From the NCBI GenBank assembly GCA_000349905.1, contig KB722737.1, positions 209,327 through 273,326 of the forward strand: a stretch of 64,000 bases of DNA. Direction: 5' to 3'. This stretch comes from Volvariella volvacea V23. Lineage: Eukaryota > Basidiomycota > Agaricomycetes > Agaricales > Pluteaceae. Under the pieces are notes generated by a model. It had not been told where the DNA came from. It made no database searches and was given only the letters and a program-made list of their open reading frames with translations. The position numbers were made by a program, and so were the translations under genes. Positions 1 to 11,742 of the stretch are shown in pieces. How positions within the stretch are numbered: position 1 is the stretch's first letter; each line of letters starts with the position of its first letter.

Positions 1-508
1 TTTTGTAATTCTGATTACCAGGAATAAACTGTTGCAATGGGTTAACCCATACTCAATGACTTATAACTACACACTAAAAACAAAATGACATGATGCTTGG
101 CAGGAATTACAGTATTTGTAATCCTAAAAGTATATACTACCCACAAATATCCTTAGCAGTTTTATTTAATAAGCTATATATTATTTTTTTCCATAAATAA
201 AAACATTGCAGTACTTTTGTTTATCACTGCATCAAAACCTCCAAAATGCCATATTTCAACAATTTGGATATTAAAGCACAATATGTCTTCAATTTCACTA
301 TTTTTTCAAGGCAATACAGTTGTCAAAATTTTTATTCCAATAATATTCATAGAGCTTGTATGATGTGACTCAAATGGACATGTCTAAACACTCTGGTTCT
401 CCCATTGTACAACTTTGTTTAATATATTGGAATCCAGGCCAACAGAGATAATACAAACAAGTGGGGACAACAAATTAAAAGATAAGTATACATGGCTAGT
501 TATTATAG
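1..508. other. AT-rich DNA without a recognisable gene
   Basis: This stretch is clearly richer in A and T than the coding regions and has no open frame with recognisable protein character. It lies downstream of the Brc1-like gene and probably holds its 3' UTR close to position 500. The rest may be degenerate repeat or transposon DNA, but no terminal repeats or transposase motifs could be seen. Confidence 0.5.
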
Positions 509-3500
509 TTACCTATTTAGTTCAAAAGACCCAGGGACCTTGAATGCCTCGTTATCCCAATCAACCTGCTGTCTTAACACACTAGTTAGCAAGAATTCAG
601 GCAAATATATGGCATGGCCTGCAATAGCAATTGGTCGCCATATAGAAACATCCTCCGGGCAGGAAACAACGTAACGGTCTCGGTTGGCACTCAACATTCG
701 TACAGTGGGTATTTGTGTTGACACTTGGCCACCCGATGATGAGATCACATTCTTTAAAAGTTTGAGATCAATGGGAACCTTTGGGGTGATATAGAATGTT
801 TTCTTGACAAATAATGTACCGCGCAGCTGTTTTGCCCGTTCCAGGGCATCTGCGAGTTTGAATCCATACTTGACTTCATTAGCCGCGTCTTCAAGAATGT
901 ATTTTTCCTCCGCTACGAGAAAATGCATTCAAATTCTGCTCCAAATCGTTGGATCTAACCAATAGGTGGCACCTACGTTGAAGTTTCTTTGCAGCAACGG
1001 AGTCCCTGATCCATTTCTCCGTTAAAATGTAAGGCGCAACTGCCAACGCGCATAGGAACTTCTCCGTACGGACAAGATGAGGAACGATCAGGTGTGTACA
1101 TTCAACGGCGCGGGTGGTGATCTTGACTCCCAATTTGGTGAGCGCCTATGGAGAACTCTTCAGCTATGAGATAGATCATCATCGGAGCCACAAACCTTAG
1201 TCGTATCGTCACCAAGATTGACTTGGGTAGTCATGATCGTGATCTGTCTATTTGGTTTTTCAACCCTACTACCGGGTTTATCAAGACACTTTAAGAGAGA
1301 TGACCTCCGCGGAGCCTCATCGTCGACGTCCATAGCTACATCCCTTGGTGCCTTGCCTTTGTGCTTGGTGGTTGCCTTCTGTGCTGCAGCGTCCTCATCC
1401 AGATTCGTTTGCTTTGCCCCTGAGACCTTCCGCCTCTTTCTGCCGCGAAAGACGTCATCCTCTTCATTATCACTCCCCCCTTCGGTATCGCTATCATCCT
1501 CCTCGTTTCTCTTGTTCTTCTTGCCCTTTTCTTTGGATTCACCGCTAACAACAACTTCCTCGGGAGCAGCAGCTCCACCAAAGTTCTTCTTTCCCCCTGA
1601 CTTTATGTGTTTCCGCAGTTGGTCTTCAAAGTTCAACACATCAGGCATGATCTCTTCATGAAGCTTTCGGGTTGCTTTAGCAGCTGCGTTACGTTGAACG
1701 GAACCCCTTGCAGTTGAAGGTGCAGGCGACGATTGAGTATGAGAAGCGGGAGCCCGTGGCGGTGCGGGGGTAGTCGATGCAGGAGGTAGGGTTGACTTTG
1801 CCTTTGCCTTGTTCTTTTCATCCTCGTGTGTAGGATCGCCTTTTGGTTTCGTGGCTTGTTGTGGCGGTTTTCTTTTTGTGCTGACCGGGGACTCGTCCTT
1901 CTCGTCTTCTTCTGGTTGCGACTCTAGTCCATCCCCCTCCCGGGCAGCTTTCTTGGACGCCGTCGTTTCCTTTTCCTTTGCTCTCCCCTTGCCTCTTGAC
2001 GCTCCTGCCCTCGGAGGTCCATCCTCAACTTCCATTTTATCGTCCTCAGGTTGCCGTGCCTTCTTTGGGTTCAATGACAGGTTGGGGATCATAACGGATA
2101 CCATCCTCTGCGTTGTGGGTGATGAAGCGGGCAACTTGGTTTTCGATGGCGATCGCTCTTGAGCTGGTGGTCGATCGGCATCTGAAGAGTCGGATTGTCT
2201 GAGCCGGGGCGTTCGTGAACGGGATTGAGGTTTCGCAGTAGCCCCCCCCTCGTTGATGAGACCCTGAAGCATTGGGAACTGATTCCTTCCTCCCCGTGAA
2301 TACCTGTTCGACACCATCCTCTTCGCCCCCAGAGATCTGCTTCCCTTTGTGTCTACCCCTTGCCGTGGCCTTAGCCTTGGTGGATTTCATGATTGCCACA
2401 ACGCCTTCCTCCTCCTCCTCACTACTATCTTGCTCTTGTTGGATGCGTTTCTCTTGGAGACTTTTTCGATACGTTTTCCTTGTTGCCCGAGATGGAGGGC
2501 CCACTTTGACTTCCTTTTCCTCGTTCTCCTCGTTCTGCTCTTCTACGTCATCATTCTGAATGGAAGCGACTTGAGTAATCTTTTTTGAAAGTATTTTGTT
2601 CCTCAGAAGGGGTGCAGGTGATGAGCTCGGTCGGTGCACCTCTCCATCACCAAAATCTCGATGGTGAGCGACGTTTGAATCTGGTTTGGTAACATCCCCC
2701 TTGGAACTGGGGGATTGTCTTGGTTTCGTCCCTCTCGCCGTCGCTTTTCTGGGTGTCGGCCTCGGTTGGGCTTCGCTATCGTTCCCGTGATCCCTACCGG
2801 CACCCGTGACAACACCTATCCTAGTTGGCAGTTCGTCCTCTAGGGGATTCATATCTGCATCCTTGTTATTCCTCCCGAAAACAGCTGCCTCGACCTCCTG
2901 CTCGTCCCTTGCGCTACCTTGCGTACCATTAGGCCCCTGTGTCGATCTCCTTTCCTTTGCCTGTAGTCGAGCCTCACGATTGTGATTTACCCCCGTCTCC
3001 GCGTCACTGTTTACAGGATCATCAAGCTGCATAGCCTCGTCTTCATCCTCAGCTTCGAGTTCGGCCAATTCTTCCTCGCTAATCTCCTCCACTGCTCGAC
3101 CAACACCTCGCTCACCAAGCCCGACCGAAAAGTCAATCCCGGGCGGAAACACAATGTACTTCTCCAGTGCAACGGTCAAGTTTCTCCATTTGACAAAGCA
3201 ATCTTCCAACCATGTGTGGTTGACTATTGGTATTGACCAGGCTGCAGCTTTGGTTGTTTTTGTTCCGCTTATGCTTTAGGAAGATGCTTCGTAAACACAA
3301 TTACCCAAGAAATACCGGCTAAATACTTACTAGGCAGCCACAAGAACAGTGTTGCGTCCTGACATGCTGGGTGTGAACGTAGCACCCATAGTGGTGATCA
3401 GCTTCTTCAGGTATTCACGTGCCTCGCCTGTGTAGTTGGTAAGAGTTATCTCCTGAAAGCAAGGTAAGTTGAGTAATCGGAGGAAATAATGGAAGACACA

Positions 3501-4741
3501 CATGGTCGATGAAACCATCTATGGGTCGCTTTGGTATTGGATAGTGTAGTAGTTGGTCCATTGGACGCGTCAAGACACCAGTTCCTTGGACATGGAAGAG
3601 CCATGCTAATGTACCAATCGTCTTGGCTTGTCTGACTGCTCTGACATACGCCTTGCCTGCACGATATCTTACCACGAGAACGTCGCACTCATCAATCATC
3701 TCCAGCTCCTCCTCCTTTGTGTGCGGAGTTAGAGGAACACCCTTCGTGCGCGAGATACCAACTCCAACGGCCTGTCGCATCTGCTCTCTGAGACCAAGGC
3801 TGAGCGACAAAAGCACCTTTCTCCCTTGCCACACGTCCTTAATCATCAAGTCGGGCACCTCCATTTCCTCTTCATCTTCACTCCCTCCAACAGCACCACT
3901 GATCAAGGCCGTTCGGAAAAGACTCTTTTTCTGGGCGTCCAGCTTCTGAAACATCTTCGTTTGAGGATCGTTACCCTCTTGCGAGCTTCGAAGTTGAAGT
4001 TGTCGGAGGAGCGGAGGCTCTGGCCATTCATATGGCTTTGTGTCTAAATTGCCCATTCCGAGTCGAACAGCGTCGTCGAACCAATGCGGGAGAAGCACCT
4101 TGATGCTAGTGTATTCTTTGAAATGGAGTGCAGTAGCGTACTTGGTAGACGTATTGCCTATGGCAAAGAGATGGGTCACATCCTTGGTGAGGCCGGTCCG
4201 CCATTGACCCCCCAACGCGGTAATCCCTGCTGAGAGGACTTCGAGGTCAGGGACAGGCAGCTGGAGACCTGTGAGCTGACAAACTCGAAGTGAGAGTTGG
4301 GAAGATACAAACCTCGGTTGCACAGGCAACAACACCAGAGAAGATCATGGCGGGGTTTGGAGAGTAGTGCTCTGCCCTGGGGTGAACTGAGGAGGGTGTG
4401 CACAAAGACAGTGGACGGACGTACGGCATTAACCTGCCCACAAGTACAGACCTCTCTATCCATTTATCCTGGTGGGAGTGTCAGCATTGCATCACGTCTG
4501 GATGTGCAGATTTGCGCACCGTTACTACGAGCGTTGTGGGCGAAACGTCCTGCCAGCCCTCAAAACGGTGGGAGTTGGTGATGATGTGGGTAAGATTGGG
4601 ATCCTTGAGGCCGGTGGCAGGAGTGGCGCGGTGGGTCTGGAGAACATGGTCGAGGCCGGTGCGTCTGTGGGGAGGAATGGAGTGCTCGAGGTGGTAGACG
4701 ACGTGCTGGAAGAGACTCGTCTCGCCCGGTGGAGAGGACAT
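509..4741 (-). CDS. Brc1/Rtt107-like multi-BRCT DNA-damage response protein
   Basis: Multi-exon gene coding for a protein with several BRCT domains, resembling S. pombe Brc1 and yeast Rtt107, scaffolds that bind phosphorylated H2A at stalled or damaged replication forks. Exon 1 (4741 to about 4540) carries the first BRCT and leads into a WIERSVLVGRLMPY segment typical of BRCT ends. The next domains lie at about 4440-3415, with ALGGQWR and LPHWFDDAVRLG. BRCT4 holds the WLEDCFVKWRNLTVALEKY-like segment near 3210. A long acidic, Ser/Lys-rich disordered linker follows (about 3150-1230). The C-terminal tandem BRCT5-6 (about 1160-509) includes LTEKWIRDSVAAKKL and ISSSGGQV. In Brc1 this pair is the phospho-H2A reader. 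Introns are very short in places (about 37-60 nt), so exon edges are approximate. A reading-frame change near 2240-2290 is either a 40-nt intron or a G-run slip. Confidence 0.85.
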
Positions 4742-7700
4742 GCCCGAAAGTCAACGTTGTGACTCTCGTCCTGCGCGTCTCCTCGTGATCAGTGTCACAC
4801 CGTGTCACCACCTTCGCCGAAATAGGAACATTGTGGCTGGACCAGGCATCGCAGGATCGTCGCTCCTCCTTGTAATGGTCCAGCCCACGCCTGAATAGCT
4901 CCGTGAGGTGCATCAAACTTTCTGGTCTAGTGCACCGGGAAGGCTGAGAATTCCACCACCTTTACGGCTACTCTGCACCTGCCAGGGTGTCCATTTTATT
5001 CCACCGGCATCGCAGGTGCTCTTCGCGGACTTGGGCAAACGGCATCGCTCCTACTCATGTTCAGCCCGTTCCTGGCCTTGTTCCTTTATCTCTCTTCACC
5101 CAATAATGGTGGTGCATAGCGTGATGCAGTGATTTCGATACTCAGCCCTTGCATTTTACTTGTTTCGTCCTCGTTTCGCTAGCATTTTCGCTTGCCTCCA
5201 AGTCTGCCGCTTTGTGATCTCCTGAGCGCTTGTTTCACTCAGGTCCACCCGCCAACCCACTCATCTCAGAATCCCATTGATTATAAGCTATTTCGCCAGG
5301 GCGATCACCCGGTCCTGTGCCTGTGGTGTGTTTGCTGCTTTGTGCTTTCACTCACCAACCCTCAGATCAGCATGTCCTCGAGGCTTAATGGCGACTGTTC
5401 GGATCTCACATCCACATTCAGCAAGGATCTTTGTCACATTTGCAAGGCCCGGAGTGAGCTTTTCATTTACTATTCATACCGCATTACCAAACTATTTTTT
5501 CCGTACAGAACCCATTAATACAAGTTTAATGTCGGCCCAGGACATGTCATTTCTATCTCAGGCTATGCAAGATAAGCACGCCCGGCATGCCATATCAGAA
5601 CGACACCACAGAAATGGGGTGCTAATATCGCGCCGCAAAATACCATCGCCATTCCTTCGTGACATGTCGATCCCTAATCCTGCCAGTAACCGCGTTCCCA
5701 TGCTCCATTGATACTGCATCATGATACGTCCACAACCACTACATTTCTTCTTTCCATTACCCTCAAAGAACCTTGGCCCCACCTGGGGTTCCTGAGTTTC
5801 GCGTTCCTCCATGTCGGAGTCCTGTAATCCGCTTTGGCCCATTTGTGTCCTGGCGCCTGTTGACAGCAGCTGGAATAGTGCACACGCGCCTCGGTTGTAC
5901 ACGCATGCCGCCGCAGCTCCCCGCACCTGAGAGATACCCACGAAATTAGCTAGCACCTCGGGCAGGCGGATCTCCGCTTTACAATGTATTCCCCACGGTG
6001 TAGGGATTTCATCGAGTGTCTCCCTAGCCCTAGCACACCGCAAGGCCGGGGTGCTGCACCCTGTTAAGTTTGTGATGCACTGAAAGCATCGCCAGCGCAG
6101 CACTCAATACTTAGTTAAGCTAGTGATCAGAGGTGGGCAATTCTGGAGATGACCCCTTGATCCACCTCGCTTTCTATAGCACAAACCACTACATCGACGC
6201 CTCATGCCGCTTCTGCTGATGATAATCCAAAGAAGGTTGGTGAGTTTAGTGACTTACTCGATCCCAGCCTCTAGTAGGCAAGAAAGGAACAAGTCAAGTG
6301 TATCCTAGGAGGCCAGAGCGACTCGCACCCCGAAGCTGTTTGCTGTCGTCTAAGGTTGGCGCCCTTTTTCCAACGCAGCAGGCAAGTGAGCACCGAACCA
6401 ACGGTTTCAGACTAAAATGAGCCGACAGCTCCCTTGCTCTTGTCATTCGCCATCTATGATTCTCTGCAAAAACGGTAGGTGTCGTTCGTTGGGGTGCATT
6501 CCATCTATCCGCACAATTCGGTAAACCCAAACCGTGCGTTCGCATGCGTGTGTGCGTTTTGTACGTATGCGTTAGTCACAGCATGTGCGTTGCGCGCACC
6601 TATTTACTATATGGGTCCCAGATGAGCCCCTTCCCTTCACAAGATGGGGGACTCTGCGCTTGCCGGAAGCGTGCTGTTTTGTCTACAACTCGTACCCCAA
6701 GTTCGTACCTCGGAAATTCGGGGGAGGCAGAAGAGGGGTGGAACTCTGGCCAGCCAGTCATCCAGGGCTCGGGGGTGGGTCGGGCAAGCCATACTCGATG
6801 GAAAGGTACGGAACTTGGCGGAACGCATGCAGCACAGGTGGCCATGTATGTACCAGCACCCAGGTCCGTGCTGTATCCGACACTTACTTTGTCCCCATAG
6901 GCTTCGAGCGGATATAGCGACTCGGACCCACGGAAGAGGCGCAATTGCCACGATAAGCTACGATGATGGCAGGTTATACCCCGATAGGAAAATCGCGCAG
7001 TTCTGCTGGGGGAAGTGTGGCCCATTACCAAGCGCTCGCACTGCGTCTTCTTTCCGAGCTTCTTGCCAGCGCTGGATCTCCCAAGGCCAGACGGCCTCCT
7101 GGCACTCCCAGTCTTCTGATGTGCCCGACCTCGGTTATCGACCGCCACTTCTTTCCGCATTCAGCACTGATAACGAAGGGAGAAGGATCATAGCCATTAA
7201 AGGTGCTCTCCTTGTTTCCGGTGTTCTACCAGGTACGTCAAAAGCTCCGACTCGGATTTCAGCTGTCCGAAATAGATTGCGAGTGCGGACAATCTCCCAT
7301 GTTCGTGCGTTCATTTTGCTCGAGTCTGCAACTAGTTTGATCATTAGTTTGATCATACAAAATCTTCTAAAGCTGGTGGTACTATTGGTCATTAATTTTT
7401 GTGTATTGAAACTCCGTGGCGAGACGTCTTGTGGATCCCTCGAAAACCAGGGTACGCAAAGTGCAGGTTGAGAGCAGGGTGAAGGCAGGTGATCGGGATT
7501 AACGATTAAAATAACAGGGTATAATCCGCAAAAATAAACATGCAGAGCGAAGCATACGGTGCGTCGTGTAGATGTAGTGCTATGTATCATGTACCGTGCA
7601 AGCGTGGGCATATGCATATGCATCAACAGATACATGTGAGATTTGGATGGATGGATCAGCGAGAACAACATCGATAGCAAAAACAAAGATACAACAAAGA

Positions 7701-7873
7701 CAAGAGGGAGCCGTGCACACCAGGAGATGGTCACTATCGCGATTCGTGGAAATCCAGACCAAAAATACAAGAAAAGTTAGCAACACAGTCAAATAAGCAA
7801 ATTTTCCATCCAGAAGAGATTGAGCAAAATAGAGCTAGAACTGACGGCTTTGGAGGATCGTGGACAGAGGTGC
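4742..7873. other. Intergenic region, about 3.1 kb, mostly without coding signal
   Basis: The region lies between the start of the Brc1-like gene and the 3' end of the GATA-like gene. Several long open frames exist on both strands (for example 6644-7471 + and 5558-6103 -). They overlap each other, lack intron-supported extensions and show no recognisable domain. One small two-exon candidate at 5372-5711 is listed separately. The first 100 bases upstream of the Brc1-like ATG contain several GTCAC/GTGAC motifs that could be promoter elements. Confidence 0.45.
5372..5711 (+). CDS. Possible small two-exon gene, unknown function
   Basis: Not recognised. An ATG at 5372 opens an 82-nt exon ending in CHICKAR, followed by a 55-nt GT-AG intron (5454-5508, gtgagc...ccgtacag). 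The second exon runs 5509-5711. The joined length is 285 nt with no internal stop, predicting 94 residues. The product starts MSSRLNGDCSDL, has a CxxC pair in exon 1 and is Met/Arg/His-rich in exon 2. No signal peptide or membrane segment is visible. The intron length and splice sites match the rest of the window, which is the main support. The exon 2 frame is also open upstream without splicing, so this could be chance. Confidence 0.28.
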
Positions 7874-10765
7874 TCACACCTCTGCCTTCAACCACCCGCT
7901 AGTGGCTGAGCCATTGCTATTCGCCTCGGCAGCGTCAACTGCTTCCAATAGATCCGCATCTGCGTCTCCATCCGCTTCAGCGTCCAGTTCGCCTTTCGTG
8001 TTCATCAGCCCATCAACGACACCAGCGAGCTCAGCATCAGCGTCATCCAGTTCGGCTTCAGCATCGGCATCAACATCTACCTCGCCATCACCATCTTCCA
8101 CCCCATCCCCTTCTCCATCCGCGTCAGCGTCACCATCAACGTCCATTCGCAAATGATGTAGGTAGCCATTTCCGGGCGACATGCGCTGCACGTTCCCATT
8201 TTTCTGGCTTAGACCATTGCCATTGGTTGGTCCCACAACAACTCCCGAAGCCAGCGGAGAGCGCTTTGAAACTACACCATCTCCTGCACCCACGTTCAAT
8301 GAATTGCTACTAGGCGAATTGGGTCGCTTCAAACTCCCACGAGGAGTTTTAGAGCTCGATCGGCTCTGAGCGCGAGATGTTGAGCCCGCTCTTCGCCCCC
8401 TGTTGGTGCCGCCACTATTGACATTATCGTCAGGTAATGATGGGTTAGGGGGAGGGCTGGGAGGAGGACGGACGCTCTTTCCAGACGATGGATGTATGCC
8501 TGCAATAGCAACCGTATTGCTGGAAGTAGAAACAACGTTTGCCGCACGGGAGTTTGGTCGAGATTCTTCTCGATCACGTTGGCTATTTACGAGGGATTGG
8601 GTTGAATTAACACTCGGATTAGTGATTGCAGACTGTGTGATAATCGTGGTGTCGCCACGATGGAGAGAGCGATCTGCTGGTTTCGCCTGAGGAAGAGTAA
8701 CTTGGGCTTGCACTGGCTGCCGTACGGTCTGTTGGATGATCGTCGAACCCTGGTTATGTTGACTCTCCACCAGAGTGCCTCGGCGTTCGACGCGTTTCAT
8801 CTTCTTCCGACATCTATCACGGCACAATTTAGATCAGCACATCCAGAAAAAAAAACATGGAGCACCCCGTTTTCTTCAACTCAATCGCCGTAGTTGGCGA
8901 AATGAAGACAGGGCACCGGGAACAAAGTAGGCAACGTACCTATCGCAAACAGTTCCTGGTCCCATCGGGCCGGGACCCCATTTCTCGACACATTTGCCAT
9001 CCTTGTATCGCCCAGGTAGACCACACTGCCGACAGATGCGCTGACCCTGCGCATTAGACGCTGGGAAGCTTGGGGGTGGTGGCGCAGGGGGTGGCGCATC
9101 AACAGAACCTGGAGCATCAGTCGTGCATTTGGTCAGATGCAGGCGCAAGGGGAAGACGGAGGGCGAGCAAGTATAGAAAAAAAACGCACCTATAGGCCCT
9201 ACACTACCGTTGACTCCATTGAGGTTCCCTACACTCCCCTGGGCTGCAGCGTACTTTGTTTTCTTGACGGGTGCACCAGTCACAACAGGGGCAAACACGT
9301 GTGTCTGATAAACCTGTACTTGGCCGCCAGGCTGGGAAGCGATCCCTGCAGCACTTGACGAGTTGCTTGTGTCATCAGCGTGCGATCCCGGGAGTTGTGT
9401 GCCGCGCTGAGGATAAGGTGGATGGGGCGGAGAATCTGGAAGACCACGTTGCGAGTGTTGGAGAGTCTGTTGATGGTAGGAGTGATGCTCTGTGGAATGC
9501 AGAATGCGCGTGGCTGAGGGCTCGTCTCGCCGCCGCTGTCGGGAGTTGCGGGCGTCCAAGGACGGGTGAGGTGATGCATTTCCTGGTAATACCCCATTGC
9601 CGTTGGTACCGTTGGGGCCGTCAATGGTTTCAGCGAGTAGTTCGTCCACAGAAAGAGAGCTCCTGTTCGAGCGAACAGAATCTCTTGATCGCGATCGGCC
9701 TGAACGACTTCGGGACTGGTACCGAGAGTAATCATCGTTAGGATGGAGGTGGCGTGAATTTGGTAATTGACTAACATGTCCAGTGCGTTGATCAGGATAA
9801 TCGCGTTCTCTATCCCGAGGCTCGAGCGCATGGTAGGAGTGCGTCTGATGAAGGGGTTGCTGAGCGTGCTGTGGCTGCAGAGTGCGAAAATCAAGACTGA
9901 ATAGCAGAAAAAAGGCAAGAAAAATGGTGCTACGTACGAAATCTGAGTACGTGGGACGGTCATCATAACCACGGCGATCATCACGATCGCCTCGGTACTT
10001 TTTAGTGGGTGGCTGGCCAACCAAGGATCCTGTGTAGTTAGATCCGTCCAGGCTACCAGCTCGAGGGCGGACGCGAGAGGGCAGAGAGGTTGCGTTGGGA
10101 TTGGGAGGAGGCGGGAGGGCAAGAGTTTGGAAGGATTGGGTGGAATTGCGGGTCGGAACGGCATTTGCAGATCTGGAGGAAGGCGGGTGTGGCTGCTGTC
10201 GCGGTGGTGGTGGGGGCATATTGATGCCGGAGGGCGAGAGACTGGGAATGGGAGCCAGGACGAGCGAGCCGCCGCCCTCGGTGACTATGCGGTTGAAGCC
10301 AGCGCGAGCATCGAGCATGCGCGTGTCAATGGTGCTGAGGTATCGCTCGAATTGTGTCCAGCCGTCGGCGATGACCCTTCTACGCGCCTCTGCCTCGTCT
10401 CGGGCGATTTCAGCGCGACGGGCTCGTTCCTCGTACTCGGAAATGATGCGAAGGGTCTCTGTTGTGCTGTTTGGAGCAGCATCTGAAACATGGGTCATGC
10501 TTTGGAGCAGGCGTTCGGCCTTTTCTGCCCTCTGGGTCTGCGCTTTGAGTTCCAGACGCAAAGCCTCAAGCTCCTGGCAGGTGGAGGCGAGTATGGTGGC
10601 GAGCTGGGCATTGGAGGAGGGTGCTGAGGAGCCCGGGGAGGGCGCCGGGGGCGACCTGGGGTCGTTTGGAGATATTGCGGGGGGATGGGGAAGAGGATCC
10701 TGGTGGGGGGAGAGGGAGGACATGGTCGTCGGTGGGGGCGGGGGCGGTCGGTCGCTGTGGGGCAC
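7874..10765 (-). CDS. GATA-like zinc finger protein with N-terminal coiled coil
   Basis: Predicted nuclear transcription-factor-like protein of about 850-900 residues. The N-terminus is Pro/Ser-rich. Residues about 55-165 form a coiled coil (ELEALRLELKAQTQRAEKAE and onward). A long disordered region rich in Pro, Ser and Arg follows. The finger reads CRQC, then 25 residues containing WGPGPMGPGT, then CDRC followed by a basic RKKMKRVERRGTL tail. This matches the GATA-type layout (C-x2-C, loop, W..GP.G..T.C..C, basic tail) with a longer loop than the usual 17-20. A 126-nt intron (8939-8814) splits the third Cys from the fourth, and joining gives CDRCRKK in frame. The C-terminus (7925-8155) is an acidic Asp/Ala/Glu low-complexity tail. 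Two further read-through stretches (about 9880-9950 and 9125-9190) are probably introns. The start follows a Met at 10765; Met-15 is an alternative. Confidence 0.7.
7925..8155. repeat. Low-complexity repeat coding an Asp/Ala/Glu-rich tail
   Basis: Imperfect repetition of tcagc, gcatc and gcgtc words on the plus strand. Read on the minus strand this gives alternating Asp-Ala, Asp-Gly and Glu-Ala pairs at the end of the GATA-like protein. The antisense strand therefore carries a spurious Ser-rich open frame (7860-8156 +). Confidence 0.7.
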
Positions 10766-11742
10766 GACGACGGCTGGGAGTGAGGAGAGAGTGGGGACGG
10801 AATCGGGGCGGGAAAAAGAGATGTCGCATCCTCGGATAGAAGGGTGGGGGTTGATAAAGCTATGATTCCTCTTTCGTCAATTGCAGAGCGGGAATACAAT
10901 TCACCGGCATTTCGGGAGAGATATCGCCACATATGGCAACATCGTCCGCCGCCTTGTGACACCATCACGAAATTCCCACAGTGCTCACTCCGGACGTCTC
11001 GGCACCGCCGTCCCGTATGTCACAAGACCTGGACCTCTGACAGTTCTGTCGCCTGCTGGCTTCTTGGATTGCCGAGCATTGCATCTGAATCTCTGCTCGT
11101 CCTCGGCGAGCACTGTGCTCCATTCATTCCAGGATGTGGCCCATCTGCACACGCGTCTGCGCAGCCCGGCCCCTGGACGAGCTCGATCTCGCACAACATA
11201 TCCATCGCCTCATCCGCCCTGCCACAACATATCAGACGTGCAACGTGGCCGAGCCCGAACTTCCATGACCCCGTTGCCTGCGCTGCTTCCGCACCTTACG
11301 CATCGGTCCTGACTCTGATCAATCCTGACCTGACCCCGGGGCCAGGTTTAGACACGATTGCCACCAAGTGCGGTCGCCCAACGCCAGCCCACTGTGTGCC
11401 TCCTCAACACGTGTCGGGCTTGAGGCCGATCCGCCATATGCGGAAGCCATCACCCTCCCAAGGCGATTTCATAAGTACTCGCTCCCACCGACATCCTCAA
11501 GGGTCGCTCCATTTTCTGCCCAGGCATGCCCTATCTCGCAAATGGTTTGATGAGCGCTCCATCCACCCGCCAAGTCCATGCTGCGCGTGCACCACACTTG
11601 CGGTGGACACTCCCCGCAGGTCTCAGCCATCCTCTTCCTTATAACCTTGATTTCCCTCACTACTATCTTGTACATTTAAGCTCCATAAGTATAATCCTAC
11701 ATCAATAATCCATAGTTCTGCAGGTCAGTGTATCGTGCTTGT
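10766..11742. other. Intergenic region upstream of the GATA-like gene
   Basis: This region separates the start of the GATA-like gene (10765) from the 3' end of the BCAS3-like gene (11743). An open frame on the plus strand (10844-11644) is Pro/Ser/His/Cys-rich, has no recognisable domain and overlaps other frames, so it is not called as a gene. The region presumably holds the promoter of the GATA-like gene and the 3' UTR of the BCAS3-like gene. Confidence 0.45.

Noticed and set aside
5558..6103. 181-codon minus frame with CSGCGRIM and ACRACLSC words
   Set aside because: The cysteine pairs suggested a zinc ribbon, but spacing fits no known finger. The frame overlaps the better supported two-exon candidate on the plus strand.
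6644..7471. 275-codon open frame on the plus strand
   Set aside because: It overlaps a similar-length minus frame, has no recognisable motif, and shows abrupt composition changes, including a Leu/Ile-rich end in an AT-rich patch. It is probably chance.
7860..8156. Ser/Ala-rich plus-strand frame
   Set aside because: Antisense of the Asp/Ala/Glu repeat at the end of the GATA-like gene; a composition artefact.
10844..11644. 266-codon plus frame between the GATA-like and BCAS3-like genes
   Set aside because: Rich in Pro, Ser, His and Cys with no domain or splice support. It sits where a promoter and 3' UTR are expected.
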